This document shows positions 27,397 to 38,021 of a stretch of DNA of 64,000 bases, piece by piece. How positions within the stretch are numbered: position 1 is the stretch's first letter; each line of letters begins with the position of its first letter. Both the position numbers and the translations under genes were made by a program. The stretch is taken from the NCBI RefSeq assembly GCF_048771995.1, contig NC_133063.1, positions 63,065,810 through 63,129,809 of the forward strand, written 5' to 3'. Below the pieces are notes generated by a model that worked only from the letters and a program-made list of their open reading frames with translations, was not told the DNA's origin and searched no databases. Source of the DNA: Taeniopygia guttata (taxonomy: Eukaryota; Chordata; Aves; Passeriformes; Estrildidae).

Positions 27397-27494
27397 TTGA
27401 GGCTGGGGATTTTAAAACATCATCATCATAATCATCATCATCATCATCATTATTATTGTTGTTGTTGTTATTTGAGGCTGGATATTTTAAAACA
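27397..27494. repeat. Microsatellite (ATC/ATT/GTT)n between short direct repeats
   Basis: A run of trinucleotide repeats (cat/atc, then tta, then gtt) at 27419-27470 is flanked by two near-identical 24 bp pieces that start tttgaggctgg and end ttttaaaaca. The arrangement suggests slippage or a 74 bp tandem duplication. Confidence 0.85.
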
Positions 27495-27554
27495 AAATTA
27501 TAATTATGGTTTTTTTTTATTTATTTAATTTAATATTACTAAAATAATAATGGT

Positions 27555-27650
27555 CTAGTGGAAGGTGTCCTTGCCCATGGCAGGAGGTCGGAACTGCTTA
27601 ATCCTGAATGTTCCTTCCAACCCAAACCCTCCTGTGATTCTGTGGTTAAG
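27555..27650 (+). repeat. CR1 LINE 3' tip
   Basis: A short plus-orientation CR1 end with 'ggtctagtggaaggtgtcct', 'ttccttccaacccaaaccct' and a terminal 'cctgtgattctgtggtt'. Confidence 0.85.
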
Positions 27651-28339
27651 ATGTACATCCACAGTGGCAAGTCCTCAAAATAGTACCAGAATCTCTTGTT
27701 TGGCCTGAGCTGGTCTTTATGGTACTTTCCTTACCTGTGCTCTGGAGCCCAGTTGTGATCTGTGAAGAGAAAGTGCTATTGGTAGAAATTATTCCCAATT
27801 CTCAACACCTTCCTGGAAAATGTGGGTTATAGCCCTAGCAAAAACTTAGAAAACTTTTCAAAACTCACCATTTTTTTAAAAGGTCACATGAAAACTGCCA
27901 GCCTTGTGACTTAGGTATTTTGTTTGCCCTCTCTTGGATGACTTTGCTTTGGTGAAAAGTAGTGTATCCTCTGGTATACTCACTTGAGGCATGATATAAC
28001 ACTGGTTTTGACTATTGGCTGTGCTGTGCAACCATAATTTAATTTATTCTGTATAGATCTTTTTGGGTGAAATGTGTGCTAGTAAGCACTTAGGGTAGTA
28101 ATAACAGTGACCACTAAAATTTGGATTGAGAACAGACACTTCTTTAAAAATATTTAATCAGCAGTTCTGCTTTTGCTGAGTCCTAAATGAATTTTCTTCT
28201 GTATTTATTGGCCTCTTGTCCTTTACAGAAAGTCATAACCTTTCCAGGAAGGCCAATTTGATCATTCCAGAAACAATATTTTGTAAAGTGGCATAAAGAG
28301 TGCCCCCCTCCCCAGTCTAATTACAACAAATAGGCCATT

Positions 28340-28850
28340 TGATCATTTTAAACCACCAGCTGAAATTCAGCAACATGGAAAGGTGCAGCTTCTGTGCAGC
28401 TGGAACGAGCTGCTCCTGTGCTTCAGCTTTTTTCTGTTGGGGGCAAATAAAAATAAAAGGGAAAACAGCGCTGGAAAGGAAAAGCTGTGATGCAGCAGAA
28501 GTGCACTGTGCAGGCGCTACAAGCTGTCAGCCTGATCAGGCCAGCTGCAGGGCAGAATGATAAAGATGCAGGACACTTTGTTTCAGCCGGAGTGGCAGTA
28601 AAACTCTGATCTAGGCAGAGCTTTGGAAGACTCACTTCCTTGCCATGCTGTAGCTAAGCTGGAGAGTCCCTTGCAGAGGCTCAAAGAACACGCTGAGGTA
28701 AGCAGCTTTGCTTACCGCAAGTGGGGAAAGCAAGCGCAGGGAAACTGGAGTGCGGACGCCTGCGCCTCAGGAGGCCCTCGTGCCGTGCCAGCTCAGAGGA
28801 GGGAAACGGGGATGGATCGTGCATAGGCAGAGCTTCAGCCATCCCCTGAA
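28340..28850 (+). mobile_element. LTR-like fragment related to the block at 28880-29480
   Basis: Similar in order and wording to the next block: a 'cagctgcagggcagaatga' segment, then 'ccggagtggcagtaaaactctgat', then 'atgctgtagctaagctgg' and 'tcccttgcagagg'. Both appear to be copies of one retroviral LTR family in plus orientation. The limits are uncertain and the copy is diverged. Confidence 0.4.
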
Positions 28851-28879
28851 TTTTATGAGGAGCTGTGCTGTAGATAGGA

Positions 28880-29480
28880 AATGTAATGTTTTGAGGTTTT
28901 CTTAGCTTAGCTGTCTTTAGTTAGGACTAGAGAGCATAGAAAGCTTCATTCATGAAGCATTGTTTAGATAAGAGTAGAGTAGTGTTGATGTAGGGAAGCT
29001 GAGAATGATCCTTTAAGGAGAAATGAATGAATTGTCATCAGAAGAATTGAGCTATCAAAGAAGAATGTGGGATTCAGCAGATCTGGAGCAGGCATGTCCC
29101 ACGAGTTGTCTGCCTGAACTGGCCACCTGGAGGACAGAATGAGGAAGATGAAGATGGTGAAGCAACCAGGAGATGCTCTGTTCCGGCTCTTGCTTTCAGC
29201 ACGACTGGCAATAAAACCTCTAAAGCCTCCAGAGCTCTGGAATGTTCCCTTGCGTGTCACGCTGTGCCTAAGCTGGTCAGTGCCTTCCAAGCTGTGCGCT
29301 GTGGACGGGCTCTCCCGTTCATGGCTTTGCGCTGCTTCCGAGCGGCCCAAGGCTCTCCCCCTTCACAGAGAGGCCCTGGCCTGCCCCACACACCCTCCCC
29401 GACAGCTGCCCCACACCGCCCCACCTGCCTTGCGCAGATGTTGTCCCCCGTGCCCTTGTGTCCCTCCGTGCCAGCTGCCC
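28880..29480 (+). mobile_element. Probable LTR of an endogenous retrovirus
   Basis: The upstream part carries 'cttagcttagctgtctttag' and 'gaagcattgtttagataaga'. It is followed by a leader with 'cctgaactggccacctggag' and an aataaa signal near 29209. A GC-rich 3' part follows. The order (promoter-like part, poly-A signal, GC-rich tail) fits a plus-strand LTR. The exact ends and a target duplication were not found. Confidence 0.45.
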
Positions 29481-30675
29481 CTCACGCCGGGTCAGGATGA
29501 GGGACCTGGCCTGGCTGTCCCCCGTTCCTGGCGGTCACTTGGTACTGAGGAGTAAAGGAGGGTCGAAAGGGCGCGTCTTCCTTACGCTTCCCTCTCTGAA
29601 ACCTCTGGGGCACCAAAGCGCCCCGCTCAAGGGGGCCTGAGGGCCTAGGCTCGGCTTTCCGTGCCACCCTGTCATGCTTCCTTCTCTAAAGCCCTACAAT
29701 TCGCTGGTTGATGTGAGCGCACTTGGAAATGGGGAAAATGACATGCTTTCAAATGGAGGCAATCCTTCTGGGTAACTACTGCAGTGTTTCAGCAACAGAA
29801 TTTGAAGGTAGTGCTGGACCTTGCATCAATTGCATTGATTTTGAAATGCCCCCCTCAGCTTCTGAAGTGTGAGGAGCCCGGGGTAAAGCTCCTTGAAAGA
29901 CTGGACTGTGCTGTCCACCAGCAGAGGACTTGTGGGTGCTGGGTCACCAGGAAACCAAGCTAAGTCTGGGATCCTTGTTCTACAGGTGAACTGAGTTGAT
30001 TTCCAGAGGAGTTGCGTGCACTTTTCCGCCATCTCACGCAGTAATTTCTTGCTGCTTTCAAGCTGGCTCCTGGGTCTACCTGAAGATTTTAACAGAGAGG
30101 GGAATGACTACAACTCATTTTCATTGGGATGTGGCTATGCAAGTGTCTGCAAGGGATCTTACAGGGAACACGGAGCCTGGGCAAACATCTGTGAGGCTGC
30201 GGCTTTGGCCTGTTCCAAAGGGCCCTTCCTTGGGCTCGACATCTGCAGGGCGTTGCAGAGCAGTGGGCTGCAGGCTGCTGCCAGAGCTCCAACACAACAC
30301 AACTGTGGCAGCCCAGGAACCACTGCAAACCTCCTGTGGTTGTTCTGAGGCTTTCAGTGGCCAGAGAAAGAGCAAGCAGGACAAGAGGAGCTTTGTGTCA
30401 AGAGCTAAGCCAGCATCTCCCTGCCACAAAAGGGAGGCCGTGCAGCAAAGGGAGTGGGAGCAAAAATCAGCATGCACCAGTGTGCTCAAGAAGCAGCTGC
30501 ACACTGCAATACTCCTGGAAATTTATTTTCTTTGCTTCTTTTTCCCCCTACATGTGATGGAAGAAGTTGGCTTTTCAGAACCAACTAAGATGCCAGGGAG
30601 AAGAAGCACACTTGCTTTTTGTTCTTGGGTGCAGGCTGGGCCGCCATGTCTTCTGAGTTCCCCTGGGATGCCTTG
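29481..30675. other. Unassigned GC-moderate DNA
   Basis: Overlapping open frames on both strands, up to 226 codons on the plus strand at 29996-30676. Their composition looks random and no family is recognised. The 226-codon frame runs into a CR1 tail at its end, which argues against its being a gene. Confidence 0.45.
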
Positions 30676-31060
30676 AGCTCTGGCTTCTGGCCTGGAGAAA
30701 AGGAGACTCAGAGGTGACCTTATTACTCTCTTCAACTCCCTGAAACGTGGTCATAGTTACGTGGGGGTTGGTCTCTTTCTCCGGGCAGCACTGACAGAAC
30801 CAGAGGACACAGTCTCAAGCTGCACCAAGGGAAATATGGGTTGGATATAGGGAAGAAGATTTTTATAGAAAGGGTGATAAAGTTCTGTAATGATCTGCCC
30901 AGGGAGGTGATGAAGTCACCATCCCTGGATGTGTTTAAAAGAAGACTGGATGTGGCACGCAGTGCTATGTTTTAGTTGACGTATTAAGGCATAGGTTGGA
31001 CTCGATGATCTTTAAGGTCTTTTCCAACCTAGTCATTCTATGAATACTGCGAATTCTGTG
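30676..31060 (+). repeat. CR1 LINE 3' end
   Basis: Plus-orientation CR1 tail with 'cctggagaaaaggagactca', 'ctcaagctgcaccaagggaa' and the end 'aacctagtcattctatgaat'. It lies directly upstream of the exon array. Confidence 0.9.
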
Positions 31061-31910
31061 AATATTGTGGAGTTTTTTAATTGGCCCCCATTTGCATGGG
31101 TATTTTTGAGTTTTGCTTTGGTTGGTTGGATTTTTTTTTTGGTTTTGTGGAGTAGCAGTAGTGGATGGGTGGGTGGGTTTTTGTTTTTTGACTTTTTAAA
31201 TGATTTTTTGTAATTTTCTATGTTATAGAAAATATAGAAAATGTCTTTCATTATGTTATAAAGCATTAATGTTTTTTAATCATATTTTCTTGTAAATATA
31301 ACCATTTCAGTTCCGTGCATTTACTTGCTTTTTAAAATTTACCTCCTCTGAAGTAAATTTAATATCTCTGAACAGATATTTTCGGTTAGCGTTGCACCAA
31401 AAGCACCCCGTATAGATGCAAATACAAAGGCAAATACAACAACAATTATTGAAAACATAATGGAACATTAAAATAGTGAAAACAGAAATGTTGTGTATCT
31501 TTTTAAAGGAGAGAAAGGGGATGATGGAAGCTAAGACAGGGATTCAAATTATTTCTGGAATTGTTTTTCCTATTGTCCCCTATTTCCTTGTGGTGTTGTT
31601 TTGTTGTTGTTGTTTTGTTTTTGTTTTTATTTTTTTTTTTAGTTTGATTTCTTGTTTTGGATGCTTGGTTGCTTGTAGGTTTTTGGTTTTGGGGAGTGGT
31701 TGAGGTAAGTATATGGGTGTTTGCTTTTTGATTTTTTCCTTTTATTATGTCTTTTAATTGTTTTCTTTCTTTTTTTTTTAAATAATAAAAGTGTTTTTCC
31801 TTTCTTTCTGCTATAAACCATTAACATTTTGTGACAGCCTTTTCTTTCAACCATAACCATTTCCAGTCTGTGCATTTCCTTGGTTTTTAAATCTTACTTT
31901 TACTCAACAG

Positions 31911-32030
31911 CTATTTTTCAGCCTCATGTTTCACCCCAAGCAGCTGGTAGACCTATTGCTCCTCTTGCTCCTACTCCTGCTCCTGCTCCAGCTCCAGCTC
32001 CTGCTCCAGCTCCAGCTCCTGCTCCTGATG
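31911..32030 (+). CDS. Array exon copy 2, expanded Pro-Ala repeat
   Basis: This is the longest array copy (120 bp against 57-69 bp for the others). It opens (G)CT ATT TTT CAG and encodes a start like IFQPHVSPQAAGRP, followed by a run of alternating Pro and Ala. The run is encoded by a ctcctgctcca-type repeat at about 31965-32025. The donor is gtaagt at 32031. The extra length equals a slippage expansion of the Pro-Ala codons. Copy 10 (36537-36605) is its closest sibling, with IFQPYVSPQAAGRP. Confidence 0.65.
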
Positions 32031-32834
32031 GTAAGTCTGTTTTTCAAGCAATTATAGTCTGTTGGATGGGGGTTCCTAGGCAGCATCTCCCTCCATGCTG
32101 CACAGCTTCTGTAGGCAAATACAATACTTGATTTTAAACGTAATGGAGCAAATAAACTAGTGCAAACAGAAATGTTATGATACTTTTTTCAGAAGAGAAA
32201 GGGGATGGTGAGTACTGTAATGTTTTTTTTCTATTGGTCCCTAATTGCTTGGATATTTTTGATTTTATTTGATTTTATTTTAGATTTGCTTGCTTGGTTG
32301 GTTGAATTTTTTGGTTTTGGGGAGTGGTGGGGGTGGGTGGGTTTTTGTTTTTAATTTTTTTCTTTTATTTCTTCTTTCTGTTTATATTTTTTAACTGAAA
32401 ACTTCTTCCTTTCATTATGTTATAAACCATTAACTTTTTTTAAAGGTTTTTTCTTTCAACCATAACCATTTCAGTTCTTTGCATTTCCTTTTTTTTTTTT
32501 TTTAAATTTACCTTCTTTGACGTAAATTTACTTTCTGTGAACAGGTACTTTTCAGCCTCTTTTTTCACTCCGAGCAGCTGGTAAACCCACTGCTCCTCCT
32601 TTTCCTGCTGATGGTAAGTCCGCATTTCAAGCAACTGCGGTCAGTTGGACATGGGTTCAGAGCCAGCATCTCCCTTCATGCTGCACAGTTTCTGTAGGCA
32701 AATACAACAATACTTAATGCATTTCTTTGCATTCCATTTTTTTTAAAATTACTTCCTCTGAAGTAAATTTACTTTCACTGATCAGAGTCTTTTTGGTGAC
32801 ACTTTGAACCCAAATCAGCCGGTACCTTGTACTG

Positions 32835-33391
32835 TGTCCTAGTTTGAAAACTAACCAGTGTGAGATTCCAAGTCAGAACTAGTATTTAATAGGACAATTA
32901 AAATAAAGGCAGAAAACACTGGCCTAAAGAGTCAGGATACAACCTGACACCCTGTTGGTCAGGGTGGTGGTAGCAGTCTGATAAAATGGTGGCTGCAGTC
33001 CTGCTGAAGTGATAGATGTGTTTCTGCTAAAGTAGTGATCCTGTAGAAGGGTCTGGTCTTCCTCTGAAGATCCAGAGGTAGTTATGCAGCTCTTGTCCTC
33101 TGGAAATCCAGTTGGTAAGGTTGTTCTGGTGTTCCAGTTCTCAGATTATATCCAGGTACGAATGCTTGACTCTCCCCATTGGGCAGAGCATCTCACAATG
33201 GGATGATGGAATTTTATGGGTGATGCAGTGAGGCCTTGATGGCCCATTGGCAGACACAGGCCTCTGGAGGGAGTCGTCAGGACTGAGTCATGGAGAGGAT
33301 AAAGAATACTGCCCCATTTCTCTTAACAGCTGATGTAGATGGTAATAGAATACATACCTCTGGGTTGCATCTTATGTGATACCCTAAGACA
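32835..33391 (-). mobile_element. LTR of an endogenous retrovirus inside the exon array
   Basis: A minus-orientation LTR of the same family as 38022-38736. Shared phrases include 'cctgacaccctgttggtcag', 'tcacaatgggatgatg' and the end 'cctaagaca'. It starts TGTCCTAG, ends in CA and has no internal region. It sits against the fourth array exon, which it truncates, so it arrived after that copy formed. A clear target duplication was not found. Confidence 0.75.
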
Positions 33392-34796
33392 CTGAAGTAA
33401 ATGTACTTTCTCTGAACAGATTCCTTTCAATGTCGCATTGAACCCCAAGAAGCTGCTACACCTCGTACTCCAGGTCCTGATGGTAAGTCTGCTTGTCAAG
33501 CAATTATTGTCCACAGTATTGGATGTGCATTCAGAGCCAGCCTCTCCCTTCATGCCACAGAGCTTCTGCAGACAATATAACAATACTTCATTGTAAACAT
33601 AATGGAGCAATTACACTACTGCTAACATTTTGAATATGCCATTTCTTGCAAACATAACCCTTCCAGTTCTGTGCATTTCCTTGCTTTTTAAAATTTACCT
33701 CCTCTGAAGTGATTTTATTTTCACTGAACAGACTCTTTCTGGCTTCCTGTTTCATCCCAAGCAGCTCGTGCACCTCCTGCACCTGCTCATGCTCGTGATG
33801 GTAAGTCTGCTTGTCAAGCAATTGGGATGTGGGTTCCTAGGCAGCATCTCCCTCATGCTGCACAGCTTCTGTAGGCAAATACAATAATCCTTAATTGCAA
33901 ATGCTATGAAGCAGTAAAACTGGTGCTAACAGCAAAGTTGTGGGATGTTCTCAGAAGAGAAAGAGGATGGGGAAAGCTAACACAGGAAATACAATTACTA
34001 CTATAGGGTTTTTTCCTATTGTTCTCCATTTGCTTGGACATATTTGGTTTTCATTTGGGTTTGGTTGCTGGGTTGTTTGGATTCTTTTGGTTTTGGAGAC
34101 TAATGGTTGTGGGTGGGTGCATGTGTTTTGGTTTGTTTTTTTTTTGTTTTTTTTTTTTTTTTTTTACTATTTTAAATTTCTTTCTTTCCTTTGGTTTTTT
34201 TGGGTTTTTCTTTTGGGTTTTTTGTTGTTGTTGTGTTGTTGTTATTGGTTTTTTTTACCAAAGACTTTTTCCTTCCTTTATGCTATAAATCAATACTTGT
34301 AATGGCCTTTCCTTGCCACCACACCATTTCAGTGCTGTGCAATTCCTTGATTTACAAAACAAAAACATTTTTTAGATTGAAAATTACTTTCTCTTCATAG
34401 AATCTTTCTGGGGTCGAATTGGACACCAACTAGCTGGAACACCTCCTGCACATGCTTTTCAAGCAATTTCAGTCACTTGGATGTGGGTTCCTAGCCAGCA
34501 TCTCCCTTCATGCTGCACAGCTTCTGTAGGCAAAATCAGCAATATTTACATGTCAACATAATGGAGCAATACAACCAGTGCAAACACAAACATTCTGAGC
34601 TATTTTTCAGAAGAGAAAGTGGATGGTGAAAGCTAATACAGGGATTATTTTTTTCTATGAGTCCCCACTTGCTTAGATATTCTAGGTTTGAATTTGGCTT
34701 TGGATGCTTGGTAGTTTGGATTTTTTTTTTTTTTTAAATTTTGGGGTTCGTTGGGAGTGTGTGTGTGTGTTTTGTTTTTAAAAATTTTTTACTGCT

Positions 34797-34903
34797 ATTT
34801 TTTGTTTCCTTCCTTCCTGCCTTCCTCCCCTCCTCCCTTCCCTCCCTTTCCTTCCTACCTCCCTGCCTTCCCTTCCCTTTCTTCCTTTCCTTTCCTTCCA
34901 TTT
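34797..34903. repeat. Pyrimidine-rich (CCTT)n-like tract
   Basis: About 100 bp of almost pure C and T in ccttcc/tttcct units within an array intron. It follows a GT run at 34757-34770. Confidence 0.9.
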
Positions 34904-34911
34904 TTTACCCC

Positions 34912-35272
34912 TGTTGCCTTTATAAAAGACAACCAGGGACCTGGTTCAGATGGCAGCACGGCAGCCTGGTCTCGGCCGGGCTGCTCGGGCTAATCAACAG
35001 ACGCATACACCAATATGGCAGACGGTTGAAAAGCGTTTATTATCCTATCTCGTGGGTTTAAATAGTTTTTAGGGGTCTTTGCTACGTCAGAGGGGGGTTG
35101 GGGGTCGTAGGGGTTAGTTGGGTAGTGGAAATTTACTAGGGCCGGTGTGGCTGCATTCCTCTGAGGCTTCTGGAGTTAGAAGATAGCGTGGGGGAGAGAG
35201 AGAGGGGGATGGGTCTATCTTTCCGTCACATCCCGTGTTGGTCTTCCGCTCCGCCTGTCCCTATCTACCACA
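34912..35272 (-). mobile_element. Solo LTR, ERVK-type, with 6 bp target duplication
   Basis: A 361 bp block starts TGTTGCC and ends CTACCACA, flanked on both sides by tacccc (34906-34911 and 35273-35278). It contains 'gttgaaaagcgtttattatc' (reverse of a poly-A signal) and is read in minus orientation. There is no internal region. The perfect 6 bp duplication and TG...CA ends fit an ERVK-type element. It splits one intron of the exon array and looks fairly young, with a GC-rich, unscarred sequence. Confidence 0.85.
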
Positions 35273-37138
35273 TACCCCATAGTCTTTTTCCTTTCTTTCT
35301 GTTATAAACCACTAATGTTTCTGAAATAGCCTTTCCTTGCAACCATAACCCCTTCAGTTCTCTGCATTTCCTGGCTTTTTTCAACTTTTTCTTTTGAAAA
35401 AGTAAACTCTGGAAAGTAAATTTACTTTCCCTGAACAGACTCTTTTGGACCTTGCTTTGTGCCCAAAGGAGCTGCTGCACCTCCTGCTCCTGTTGGTAAG
35501 TCTGCTTTTCAAACAATTACAGTCACTTGGGTCCCTAGCCAGCATCTCCCTTCACACTGCACAGCTTCTGTAGGCAAATACAACAATCTTTAATTGTCAA
35601 CATATACTGGAGCATTAAAACTAGTGCTAACAGAAATATTCTGAGACATCTATCAGAAGAGAATTTTTTTTTTTCTTGGTTGGTTGGTTGGTTAGATTTT
35701 TTTAGTTTTGTGGAGTAGCAGTAGTGGGTGGTTGTTTGGTTTTAGATTTTTAAATTTTTTTTCTCATTTTCCCTTTTTTTTTTTTTTCCCAAATACTTCT
35801 TCCTTTCATTATGTTATATACGATTAATATTTTTTTATCATCTTTTCTTGCAAGCATAAGCATTTTCTTGATTTTAAAAATTTACTTCCTCTGAAATAAA
35901 TTTACTATCTCTGAACAGATATTTTTCGGATTAGTGTTGCACCCAAAGCACCCCGTACACCTGCTACTCCTGTTCCTGCTCCTGCTGGTAAGTCTGAATT
36001 TTACACAATTACTGTCACTGGGATGTGGGTTCCTAGCCAGCATCTCCCTTCATGCTGCACGGCTTCTGTAGGCAAATACAGCAACAATTAATTAAAAACA
36101 TAATGGAGCATTAAAATAGTACAAACAGAAATGTTGTGATACATTTTAAAGATGGGAAAGCGGATAGAGAAAGCTTACACAGAGTTTAAAATTACTACTG
36201 GAATGATTTTCTGTTGGTTCCAATGTCCTTGTGAGTTTGGATGTCCTTGTGGTTTTAATTTGGGTTTGGATTCTTGGTTGCTTGGACTCTTTTGGTTTTG
36301 GGGAGTGGTTGAGGTGGGCAGGTGTTTGATTTTTGAATTTTTTATTTTATTACTCCTTTTAATTGCATTCTTTCTTTCTTTTATTTTTTTCTTTTTTTTT
36401 TTTTTTTAATAGCCAAAGGCCTTTTCCTTTCTTTCTGCTATAAACCATTAACATTTTGTAGTAGCCTTTCCTTTCAACTATAACTACTTCCATTCCATGC
36501 ATTTCTTAGTTTTTGAAACTTACTTTTATTCAACAGATATTTTTCAGCCTTACGTTTCACCACAAGCCGCTGGTAGACCTACTGCTCCTATTTCTACTGC
36601 TGATGGTAAATCTGTTTTTCAAACAATTGTAGTCCCTTGGATGTGGGTTCCTAGGCAGCTTCTCCATGCTACACAGATTCTATAGCCAAATACAACAACA
36701 CTTAATTGTAGACATACAGGATCATTAAATCTAGAGCAAACAGAAATGTTTTGAGACATTTTTCAGAAGAAAAAGGGGTGGGGTAACTAAACGGCATTAA
36801 ATTTTTTGTTAGGGAGACTGCAGAATAGGTTTGTTTCCTTGATTAAAAAACACAGCTTTGGAATTAATATGATAAGAGGTAAAAGATGTCTGTAAGTAAG
36901 TACTTGTAGCACTTCAAATAAATGTTATGCCAACACTTCCTAGGGAAGGATACTTGTGCTAACGTCCTTTGTCTATTAAAGATTTATGTCTAATAATCAG
37001 GTGCCGTGTGTTTCAAATAAGCACTTAAGGAGCAAACATTTAGAAGTACTTCACATACACACCCTTTGGTATGTGAGGTATTTAACAGCAAACGTAGATT
37101 CTCTCTTGATTTGTTTTTTATTCTTTTGTTTATTCCAG

Positions 37139-37582
37139 GACGCTGGAGAGTGCCTAGCCACAGAGCCCATTCTGTATCTGGAGCCAACGTACCCGCTGCT
37201 GTGGCAGCACGCAGAACCCACAGTGCCTCTGACACCAACGTACCCTCCAGTGTGACACCAGGCAGATTCTATAGTGTGTCTGAAACCAACACACCCTCCA
37301 GTGTGATGCCAGGCAGAACAGGTTTTGGGTCATCAATGGACAGAGTCATCAACCCGATACCAACCAGAACCAATACTGGGTCATCAGTGGATGCATCCTC
37401 CCGTATGAGAGGAAACAGAGCTCTTACCGTGCCTTCAAGCAACATGTCCTCCAGTATGACAGGGACTAGAGCTGGTACTGGGTCTTCAGTCAACACATCC
37501 TTCAGTTCCAGACCACAGAGAGCCAGTTCTTTGCCTTCAGTCAGACCTTCCAGCCAGGATGTCTTACTCAGCACCAGAAAAA
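37139..37582 (+). CDS. Repeat-coding exon downstream of the array, class 1-1
   Basis: Acceptor tattccag at 37138 and donor gtaagg at 37583. It is 444 bp and open in the frame that accepts a phase-1 upstream exon. The product is Ser/Thr/Arg-rich and starts GRWRVPSHRAHSVS. It contains three or four degenerate copies of a unit near SVSETNTPSSVMPGR, each 17-18 residues, followed by looser repeats (NTGSSVDASSRMRG, GTGSSVNTSFSSRP). It has no recognisable domain and is predicted to be disordered. Entry and exit phases equal those of all the array exons, so it is probably part of the same gene. No further exon is seen downstream before the retroviral block. Confidence 0.6.
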
Positions 37583-38021
37583 GTAAGGAAATTTAATTAT
37601 CAGTTGTGATTTCTTCATCAAAATACTGGCTTCTCTTTAGAAAGAAAATACTTCAGCAATGCAAAAAAATCTAAATAAATTGCAATCTAAATAAAGTACA
37701 ATCTTACCGACCTTTTTATTGTAGTTCAATGTATATATTTTTTTATTTGTAATTTCATATTTTTATGAAAATGTGCATTCATATCTTCAAATTTCTGTTT
37801 CTCTAATTATTCATATACGAAAGCACTTATTTATTTCACTCTTTTTAATTGCAGTTTTTAATTTTTATGTAATAAAAAAAATCCACAAGCCATTTTAGTC
37901 TCTGTCTCTCAAAGTTGTTTCATACCTGTCTATTTTAAACCAGGACTACAATACTTTAATAGGATTGAGAGAGGTCCATGAAATGTACACCAGTGATTCC
38001 TCTTGTGGAATGTCATGGCCC
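37583..38021. other. AT-rich intron-like DNA
   Basis: No exon, RNA or repeat is recognised between the donor at 37583 and the LTR at 38022. The sequence is AT-rich with T runs. Confidence 0.55.

Larger units (their letters stand above)
25855..28339. other. AT-rich intron-like DNA after the last TALPID3-like exon
   Basis: No further TALPID3 exon is recognised here, including the one that should follow the phase-1 donor at 25854. Two CR1 remnants and one microsatellite, listed separately, are the only features seen. The rest is AT-rich with no coding signal. Confidence 0.6.
31070..36780 (+). repeat. Tandem array of ten copies of a small Pro/Ala-rich exon with its introns
   Basis: Ten exon copies start after a 'ctgaacag'- or 'caacag'-type acceptor at 31376, 31911, 32545, 32786, 33420, 33732, 34401, 35439, 35919 and 36537. 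Seven have an intact gtaagt/gtaaat donor and an open frame: 31911-32030, 32545-32613, 33420-33482, 33732-33800, 35439-35495, 35919-35987 and 36537-36605. All are splice class 1-1, with lengths of 57-120 bp that are multiples of three. Copy 31376 has an early in-frame stop and no donor, copy 32786 is cut off by an LTR, and copy 34401 has lost its donor. The peptide pattern is roughly D-x-F-x-P-x-x-P-x-A-A-x-x-P-x-A-P-x-P-x-x-G. Conserved intron blocks accompany the exons: 'cagcttctgtaggcaaatac' downstream, and 'tttccttgcaaccataacc' plus 'cctctgaagtaaatttactt' upstream. No protein family is recognised. Confidence 0.8.

Noticed and set aside
29996-30676. A 226-codon plus-strand open frame
   Set aside because: No recognisable family. 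It overlaps open frames on the other strand and ends at a CR1 tail.
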